From assembly GCF_000485595.1 (NCBI RefSeq), contig NW_014577499.1, positions 107,531-132,410 of the forward strand: a stretch of 24,880 bases of DNA. Reading direction: 5' to 3'. Below the pieces are notes generated by a model. The model did no database searches. It had not been told where the DNA came from and was given only the letters and a program-made list of their open reading frames with translations. A program made the position numbers and the translations under genes. This stretch comes from Priapulus caudatus (lineage: Eukaryota > Priapulida > Priapulimorpha > Priapulimorphida > Priapulidae). Of the stretch, positions 17,216-24,880 are shown in pieces; position 1 is the first letter of the stretch; each line of letters starts with the position of its first letter.

Positions 17216-19560
17216 CTGCTGGCAGGCGAAACATTCCAGGTGATAAACATTGCCGCCGGCTCGCATTACCATCTCGAACGCAGGTATCATCTTTGCGCAG
17301 GCGGAACAGTATCCGGTTGCACCAAAGAGCCTGAAGTACACACGGACCCGTCAGTCATCGTACGCACAGTAGCATTAGTGCCACATGTCACTGACTCGCA
17401 TCGCATTAGACAGTCCATCTTAATCTTATATATATATAACTTGGTTAAAAAATTTCCAGACAGCAACTTACCAGCTAAAAGAGAAATGAGTGGGACACCT
17501 GAGAGTGACTCCAACAGATCCACTACTCTGTCTCTGCAACGGCAAAAATCACAGACTTAGCAAATTAGCTTTATGCATATATGCCTTTCAGCGCTATTCT
17601 TTCCATCAAAAAAAAATGGTGCCTCCATTAAATAAATTTGCAGAACACAATACATATACAGTCAGCAGTCGTATAGACTCAACAGTCCCAGTAGCTTCAG
17701 AATAATCATTAATAATAATAACAGGATGGATAAAAAACAAAAAAAAGGAAACACATAGCACAGAGCAGCGAGTGAGTGGATACTAGATGAAAACCCGGGA
17801 AGTGCAACAACCACCATACCACCATCGACCCCCCCACCCCCATGACCAAATTGCACACCTAACGTTGCTAGTGCAAGTACCTGGTGAAGTGGTCATAGAA
17901 TGGTGAGCGCAGGAGGTAGGAGAGCAGCAGTAGTTGTCGCCTGTTCAGCTCTGTCTGCTGGTGTTGGGCCCTCTCTCCTTCCCGGTGAAGAACCAAGAGG
18001 CTACGATAACAGAAAAGAACCGAGAATCGTCACACGGCACTGTGACATGGCAGAGACTGACACCAACACTGATGATTACTGCGACATTGTATTTACTGTT
18101 ATTTTTTACATTCTTTTCACTTATTATGTTGACAGATGGCGCTACCACACAGTGCTTGTTACCCGAGTAGCATTTAGAAAACTACAGATGCAATCTAACC
18201 TCGCAAGAAGTTGTTAGTTCAACACAGATCAGCCAGGCTTAGAAACACCTGGGTAATATCAGCAAGACAATAAGAAATTCTGTGGCAACAAGGCTATACT
18301 TTGACACTGTCGATCCATTAGTGAATGCTAACCTCAGCACATCCATCAACCCTGCCAGCATCCACGGCTTCCATGAACTCCTCCCAAACAAGTACATGCT
18401 TGTCACTGCCAGAGAACATGCTAAGGAAATGCTAAATCCACTCACACATCTTAGACTGACTTAGGTAAGTTTCGCTGCCAGCCATTGAAGTTATTTGGAA
18501 CCAGATCTTATCGTTAAACATTGTCATCAATCTTTCATAATCTATACCACCTTTATCAGAGGAGTTAGAGGACTTGGCGAATGGAAATGGAATGGAAAAT
18601 ATAACGTCAAAGTTTTGAAAGTAATACAAAGGAAACGTGTAAGCAGAGAAGATTTTTACTGCAAGGATACGGTGAGTTAGTGGTCTCATTATGTGAAGAC
18701 TTTCTCCTGCAATCGTCTGTGATGAGAGATGTGCATGCTCCGTCATTGATGATGCAACCCTCGTGCGTTTGGGAACACGCCACTCTCTGTAGTTGATAGG
18801 TGGAGCTAAAATGAAAACACATTCCATGCAGTTGTCTGGGAAAAACATCTCTCTGGATAGGCACCCATGAGCAACATATACCATAGAGTTACAATGCATT
18901 TCTCTACTCCTCAACTGCTACCATGACTCCTACTTGTGCTGCCACTGCTGATGACAAGTGTGGCCCGACATCTACCTTACTACTCATACATGTCTGTGAC
19001 AAACACCTGCTCCGATACAAACTCACATGAAGCCAAGCTTCTCATCAGACGACCAGAGCTTTTCAGCTCAACCACAGACTCCGCGGCGGCAGGCGTGCTG
19101 CCACTCTGATCCCTGGCACCCTCTACCAGCTTCAGCCGGTCGACGGGGGGAAATGGGGGGCTCGGCTGGACCGCAGACTTATAGTGGAGTAGTAGCAGGA
19201 AACGCAAGGTTGCTCTGCAAGAATGACGGCCACACGTATCATATTACATAATTATACAATACTTAACGACAATAGAATATTTTGTGGAGAGCCGGTAGAT
19301 GTTCGAATGGGAATTTCATGTAACTGATAACCCAATTTAAAAAATTCAAAACTGATAACATTTTCCTAGGCACAAATAAAGTGTGAATATAACTTGGTTT
19401 AAATACTCGGTAATTTAAACCATAAAGTTAATGAAGGACAATCCTCAAATGGTTTAACTATTCATGACTTTCGCTTGCTATAATTTTTTAATCATTAAAT
19501 CAGTGTATCATGTGACTATCTGTAGTAATTTACTTTGCTAGTTGCACCACCACAACGATA
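17216..19560. other. Long stretch without a recognised gene
   Basis: Several frames of 60-160 codons exist on both strands (for example 17105-17560 and 17900-18217 on plus, 18432-18914 on minus) but none matches a family I know, and none is supported by flanking splice signals that extend it. A plus-strand segment at about 18246-18464 reads as ordinary protein-like sequence (ATRLYFDTVDPLVNANL) and is followed by a donor-like TTAGGTAAGT, but the frame stops exactly there. A relic of a mobile element is possible. A small hairpin GGTTTAAAT/ATTTAAACC lies at 19396-19421. Confidence 0.35.
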
Positions 19561-19680
19561 AACCACTTGGCCGCAGCACCACCCAAGCGTTCAAACGACA
19601 TCTCCAAAAAGACCTCGACATATTCCAGCACTGTCAGCCATTGCTTCAGTCTCTCTGCATTACCAGCCTGTTAGCAAAAT
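19561..19680 (+). pseudogene. Possible end of a non-LTR retrotransposon reading frame
   Basis: A plus-strand frame reads STTQAFKRHLQKDLDIFQHC and stops at TAG near 19680. A short FKxxLxxxL segment before a stop is common at the end of non-LTR retrotransposon ORF2. No reverse transcriptase motif was found upstream, so this is a weak call. Confidence 0.15.
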
Positions 19681-19792
19681 AGAGGGTGACCAGATTAATA
19701 CAAAATTCAAGCACATAAATACATAGAAAAACAAACCATAGATTCAAATTAAGGTCAGATTACATAATTGCCATTAGGTATATATATATACA

Positions 19793-20052
19793 CAGTGGCG
19801 CCCGCAGATAGAAGCACTGGAAGCACAGTGCTTCCAGTAAATTTTGGGTTAGACAATTTTGTTCCTACATTTTGTTCCTAAATCTCTCTCGCAAGACTCA
19901 CCAGATCTCCAGATGTCTACCATTCAAAGATTTTCAGGGGGGGCATGCCCCCAGACCCCCCTAGCATGCAGCGCGCCTACGGCGCTTGCTTTTAGAGACA
20001 TTGGAATAACCACGTGGCAGGAAGTGGAAGCAGGAAACAACAGAATAACGTA
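19793..20052. mobile_element. Left end of a hAT-like element, other end not found
   Basis: The segment begins CAGTGGCGCCCGCAGAT, sharing CAGTGGCG with the complete element at 14896. A perfect subterminal hairpin follows (ACTGGAAGCA and TGCTTCCAGT, 19816-19838). A G-run/C-run stretch near 19936-19960 of a kind often seen in DNA transposons is also present. No matching right terminal repeat or target duplication was seen. The end coordinate is a guess. Confidence 0.4.
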
Positions 20053-22218
20053 AAAATAGGGGGAAAGAGCAGCATCGCCAGGAGCATGTATAGTATGAAT
20101 CCGAAATTCTTGCCAGAATCACATGCACGGAGATAAAAGTTCCGTAATTAAAAGGTCACGTGACAGGAAATGGAAAGAGTGAAGAACATAATACCTTAAA
20201 TGTAAAGCGTTCACTTGTTGACGGCAGGTTATTTATACCTTGTTAAAATTACGGGACTGTACATGATACATACTTGAGCATGCATCGTACCGGATGAGAA
20301 TAAAAACACATTAATTTGTTTTCATGCATTCTTGATCAGGATCGTACGCATATCGATATCACCGCTATAGCTTTGCTACGGCTGGCGGCGCTATAGCGTG
20401 CGGGTGTTCCTCAAGAAATATTCAGCGAATATATGTATAAAGAGCTAATCGAAACCTATGCGTCCGTCAACAACGGGTATTGCACTTGCACAAATAGCCG
20501 CGTTTAAGGCTGTTTTCACGAGATTGGGTTGCGGATAGAAAGCTTGAAGGGGAAACAGGCACGCAGCAGCAGACGACAAAAACAGTGGTTCTCTGCACTT
20601 ACGTTATAGCCGTGGCGCGCGAGCTTACACAAGCAGCGAAACTCGCCGGAAAATATTGGCGTAAGCTGCGACGTGATCAAATGTTAAATAGCGTAGATTA
20701 GCCACGCGTTGGGAGCTCGCAGCACAAACCTACGACGTGATTAGTCAAATACAAACACCACGTGCGTTTGTATAAACTTCGTTAGCTAATGAAAACAGAG
20801 TAGGGCCAACACAGCGGACTTCGCCATGGATTATTTTGCCGTGGCCGCTGCAAGCATCACACGCATCAACAGCCGCTGCACAACTAAAGCAACGACAGCT
20901 GCCGCATGTGGGAAAGGGTTAAAGTCGCACGCTGACGTGGGTTTACGAGTGGTACGTAAGCCAAACACCGGCACCTGCATCGGTGCAGCGCGTGACTGTG
21001 TAGGCATTCGTGTATGCGGACGCGACAACGCTATTACGTACGGCATGGGGGAAGCGTTGCTAGGGACGCGACAGGTGCGCCGCATCCCCGCACCTCAGCG
21101 TAGAAGACGAGCGGTGTGTGTGCGGGGCGGGCGGGCGAGAGACTCTTGCGCGATGTGTGAATGCCCTTCTATTCCTCAGCGCGCACATGCCGAGCAACAC
21201 TTTGAGACTTCACACGGATCTCTAGCCGCCGCCGCAGCAGCAGCATCTCACAGCGACACCGGATACGCAACGCAGAATTAATAGGGGAATGTCTTTAATA
21301 ATCTTAAACTAACAGCGACTAAACTGAACACGCAGCAGATGCAGCGCGCGGCAGGGAAGCAGCGTGAGATTCGTCGATGTTGAGCACATCTCGCGGGCTT
21401 CCGTGCCGCAAAACACGTGAAAGATGAAAGCGGATGCTCCGTAATTAGGAGCGAGGGGGGCCATGCGTGTCTACAACTCAGCACCCCTCCCGATGATTGC
21501 AAACATGCGCCGATTATAATTAGTTGCCGCTAATGCACGACTTGCATGGTTCGGGACGGCAAATAGAAACGTGTCAGTGGTGTCCTCTGTCGGCTGATAT
21601 TTTAATTACATTTACTTGTATTATATCATTACCTTTGTTTGCTAGCATTGAGAGTATGAGGTTCATTGTGGTGAATCTGATTGCAATATAAAGGAAGGGG
21701 AGAGAGTAAGGGCAAGAGAGAGAGAGACATAAGGGTGAAGAAATGGCGATAAATATACACAAAAGATGCCAACTTCATACAAGTTTACATCATTATATTT
21801 TATCACTGGGAACAAAACAATTATTTTAAAAACTATACTGCATTCATAATCAAACGTATTTATTTGCAACTACTAATCTGTTTTACTCTATTAAGCAACA
21901 ACTCAACAAAATTACACGCAACATTGACTAAAAATTACCACAAAACATTTCCACGCACAGTAACGTGATTCCTCAAACATGATTCCTTAGAAACAAGTAA
22001 ACTCCTACACTAACCACACTGCCAGCGATGGCGCTATAACCTCCGCCAATTACTACATACGTTTTCAATAATATCCACATGGAATCAAAGTGCATAATTA
22101 CGTGCAGCATGTGTGAGTGCTTTTAATACAGGAGGATGGGCGGTGAATCACTCTTAATATCACAGATTCGTCACATATGTTTGGTCTGCTATCTGGTAAA
22201 CCATGATTCAGCTATGTA

Positions 22219-22221
<3 letters not shown>
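20053..22221. other. Stretch without a recognised gene, CpG-rich in the middle
   Basis: The part at about 20500-21280 is CpG-rich, and the outer parts are AT-rich. A 151-codon plus-strand frame at 20826-21281 starts in a good context (GCCATGG) but its composition (Arg/Ala-rich) is what a CpG-rich stretch gives by chance and no domain is seen. A promoter or untranslated exon is possible but not shown. Confidence 0.3.
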
Positions 22222-22274
<53 letters not shown>

Positions 22275-22290
22275 AGGGTGTGTGTGTGAG
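22222..22290. repeat. (GA)n microsatellite with a GT end
   Basis: About 50 bases of pure GA, then AGAGAGGG and a short GT run. Confidence 0.97.
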
Positions 22291-22850
22291 ACAGATATCA
22301 TAGACGGAGGTCTGCCGCGGGGATCAGCGGCTATCGCACGGGGCAAGCATAGCAGCCGATACTCACGCTCAGTTAACAGATTTCAGTATAGCATATCACG
22401 CACGAACGCAGCGCCGAAGGACATGCAACTGTTTATTGCCGCTGTTTATGCCACGTTTATTTGGAGGAAACTAATAGTTATAAATAAACACACTTACTGA
22501 CGCGTTGCTGCTAATAAGTAGATGTAATGGGTCTCTGTTCTTCGCTCTACCAGTAAATAGTTTCGCGCCACAGCACATCGGTGACGTATAGACACGCCCG
22601 TACATCTATTGGCAGTCACAGCAGAAACTTTACTGCCTGCAGAAATGTTCCGAAACCTATTTACAGCTCGCTTCCTTCACTTAGAATTGGCACCGATTAC
22701 AGCAGTTATCTTACCTTAAATGCGGCGTGTGTGCGCGCAGGCAAACCCGTCTATGAATGCCAACTGATGGTGTAGAGATTATCACGTGATAATTCGCATT
22801 GTTACAATCATCATATTTCATATAGTGACACACGTAGAATCCCCGCATCC
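22291..22850. other. Non-coding stretch
   Basis: No recognised gene. It contains the 16-base palindrome ATTATCACGTGATAAT at 22778-22793, which has a CACGTG E-box at its centre. Confidence 0.4.
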
Positions 22851-22852
22851 GT

Positions 22853-22864
22853 GGTGACGTCACC
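22853..22864. promoter_or_regulatory. Perfect CRE palindrome GGTGACGTCACC
   Basis: A 12-base palindrome around TGACGTCA, the consensus of CREB/ATF factors. Two further TGACGTCA sites are in the window (11003-11010, 13237-13244). No promoter is proven next to any of them. Confidence 0.3.
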
Positions 22865-23330
22865 ACCACCGTATCTCTCACAGCGTCAAATCACAATATA
22901 TATCACAACGTCACATGCAACCACTGCTATATCTAATAAGCTATTACTGTTTCTCGGCCATCGCATTTTCATGGCCACCGCGCTTTCACAGCGACACGAC
23001 CAACGTATCTTTAGAACCAAATGGTTTTTGTTTTACAAAATAACAACCACGGCATCGGTGAAGAGTCACACACCGACCGTACCTGCGAAGCGAGCGTCAC
23101 ACACCCCCCGTATATTCACGCGCGCAGTCACGAGCACAATATATTCACAGCGACACACGCACCGTGTCTTTACAGAGTCACACCTGCCGTATCTTTACAG
23201 AGTCACACCTGCCGTATCTTTACAGAGTCACACCTGCCGTATCTTTACAGAGTCACGAGCACCGTATCTTTGCAACGAAGCATCCACCGTATCTATGACA
23301 ACGCAACAAGCACCGTATCTGACAGCGATA
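22865..23330. repeat. 25-bp minisatellite with degenerate flanks
   Basis: The unit starts CCGTATCTTTACAGAGTCAC and is 25 bases. Copies start at 23162, 23187, 23212 and 23237; the second and third are identical, the first differs by one base and the fourth diverges in its last six bases. More diverged copies start at 23262, 23287 and 23313. Further left, back to about 22867, fragments such as CCGTATCTCTCACAGCG and TTCACAGCGACAC look like older units. The core is well supported; the left limit is approximate. Confidence 0.8.
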
Positions 23331-24420
23331 CTGCTCCGAGTCTCTGAGCGTACGGACTCGGCTGTTCGCCTGCGAGAGAGCGGACCACCACTGCCGCGCG
23401 TGCGCGTCGACGCGTAGCTAAGCCGGAGAATGACGGAGAAAGACGAAGGCACCACTATTATCATCTCGGCTCCCACGTACGCCGTCTGCTCTCTCACTCT
23501 CTCACTCATCGCTGGGGAACACTGTTTTAGTTAAGGTTTATCACGCCACGAGAGTGCGGAATAGCGGGGTACGCGGTACGTGCAAATATACAACATACCA
23601 TATTAGTAAAACACACATAGTCAAAACGGCCCGTAACTGTCGTGGACCGGCGTCGAATATTTGTTTGTCCACGTGCTTAGATTCTCGGAACTGATTGGAT
23701 CAACGTTATTAAATCGAGTCGACGTCATACTATAGGTGTATCAACCAGCGTACGAGGATTGTTATGTTGCCGAATGGAAAAATATAATAAAAAAAAGATC
23801 GCTAGCTTCCTGTTTCGCACGGGCGTTCATTCACGCCGATCACTCATCCACTCACGCTGCCACCTCTTACATGATTAATCATACATCATCACATTCCGTT
23901 TTTTAAATGCCGACGCCGCGAATTGTTTTTTCCGTGCATGCATGAAGATTCGTATTTTTTCGCGGCTCAGTTTTTGCCAACTGACAAAAAACGTGCCTGG
24001 TCATTACAAATTGATTGTAGACCTCAGACCTAATTATTTAAATGGATCAGCGAAGCATAATGTGTACACGCGCATAACGAAAATTTTGCGAAAGTGCCGG
24101 GTGATAATTAAGTTCCTGATTAGATTTGGTTACTAATGAAATCAAAGCTTCATTTCGCTTAATGCATTGCGCGATTACATTAAACGCTCAGGCGCGAAAT
24201 AATGGATGAACCATCGAACAAACGACACGTGGCTATCACGTGATCGGACGCAGGCTCGGAGACAGTGACTTCAGATGTGAGATTAACTCGTTATGGAAAG
24301 CTTAATAGATTTGCTACGTGGCTGCGCGCGTGAAACCATTAGAAGATAGTGAATGAATCTTCTTCATAACGAGATGGGTACATAGTAGATACTATTTTGG
24401 GGAGATAGTGGTAGTAGAAA
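23331..24420. other. Non-coding stretch
   Basis: No recognised gene or element. It includes E-box copies and an AT-rich part around 23760-23800. Confidence 0.4.
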
Positions 24421-24430
24421 GCGAACGAGT

Positions 24431-24468
24431 GAGAGAAAGAAAGAGTGAGTCTCTCTCTCTTTCTTTCG

Positions 24469-24552
<84 letters not shown>

Positions 24553-24561
24553 GTCTCTCTC
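24431..24561. repeat. (CT)n microsatellite with a GA-rich inverted flank
   Basis: A GAGAGAAAGAAAGAG stretch at about 24431-24445 faces CTCTTTCTTTC and then a long pure CT run. The two can pair as a hairpin. Confidence 0.93.
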
Positions 24562-24827
24562 ACACGCTCTAAGCTATAGAGCCTGTATGCAGAGCTTGTG
24601 TCCTGCCGTGCAGCCAGCGTGCGTTCACCAATTAACCTAACGCGCGGACGTTCGGCGGTCTTTGCTTCCGATGGACTAAGACCACTTTCGTTTACCGCTC
24701 AAGGCGCTTACAACGCAAATCAGTCATTTCCTGCGCGTGTTAGAGGCAAACTGTTCTTATTAAATAGGAGAGTGGTCACAAGCTGATGCCCGCAGAGATA
24801 GCGTGGTGCAGACACACCTGAGTTCAA
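24562..24827. other. Non-coding stretch before the terminal CA repeat
   Basis: Nothing recognised. Confidence 0.4.
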
Positions 24828-24828
24828 A

Positions 24829-24861
<33 letters not shown>

Positions 24862-24880
24862 CACACACACACACACACAC
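24828..24880. repeat. (CA)n microsatellite at the window end
   Basis: CA dinucleotides with one slip (ACAACA), running to the last base. Confidence 0.97.

Noticed and set aside
17105-17560. 151-codon plus-strand frame
   Set aside because: Its first third overlaps a tandem repeat and no family resemblance was found.
20826-21281. 151-codon plus-strand frame with a good start context
   Set aside because: Arg/Ala-rich composition follows from CpG-rich DNA and no domain or splice-linked extension is seen.
23162-23261. Regular 25-bp repeats as a CRISPR array
   Set aside because: Repeats are contiguous with no spacers and the genome is eukaryotic; it is a minisatellite.

Overview
This is eukaryotic, animal DNA. 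Coding sequence is split by GT-AG introns, the reading frames are secreted multidomain proteins of metazoan type, and long stretches are AT-rich non-coding DNA with many microsatellites and transposon remains. Two introns and one gap carry short telomere-type (CCCTAA) or TG/CT repeats. The codon and domain style, and a LIM-only exon with a long C-terminal tail, suggest an invertebrate, perhaps a lophotrochozoan, but the sequence alone does not fix the phylum.

Gene 1 (minus strand, about 1.2-10.8 kb) is the 3' part of a large extracellular protein gene. Seven exons join in frame: 10632-10770, 4119-10105, 3560-3736, 3084-3266, 2585-2755, 1780-1971 and 1218-1384. Together they encode about 2,337 residues: 37 consecutive complement-control (CCP/sushi) domains, then three EGF-like domains, a short basic tail and a stop. 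That ending, a long CCP run followed by exactly three EGF modules, is the C-terminal layout of SVEP1/polydom, a matrix-associated integrin and Tie1 ligand in vertebrates. The most striking feature is a single exon of 5,987 bases carrying 33 complete CCP domains without an intron, flanked by ordinary one-domain exons with phase 1 borders. The N-terminal part of the gene (VWA, pentraxin and so on in SVEP1) is not seen.

Gene 2 (minus strand, 16056-16263) is the last coding exon of a LIM-only (LMO1/3, Drosophila Beadex-like) transcriptional co-regulator. It holds the second half of LIM domain 2 and a tail ending in a stop. Its other exons must lie beyond the window or were not recognised. Gene 2 lies upstream of the last visible CCP exon on the same strand, so either gene 1 starts between 10.8 and 16 kb, or gene 2 sits inside a giant intron of gene 1.

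The rest is non-coding as far as can be seen. It includes a complete 478-bp hAT-type non-autonomous transposon with a perfect 8-bp target duplication (14896-15373), a 70-bp foldback element with a 7-bp flanking duplication (11932-12001), a second hAT-like end (19793 on), a cluster of nested inverted repeats beside an interstitial telomeric repeat (12377-12547), intronic hairpins, a 25-bp minisatellite (core 23162-23261), and several microsatellites. No tRNA, rRNA or CRISPR was found.
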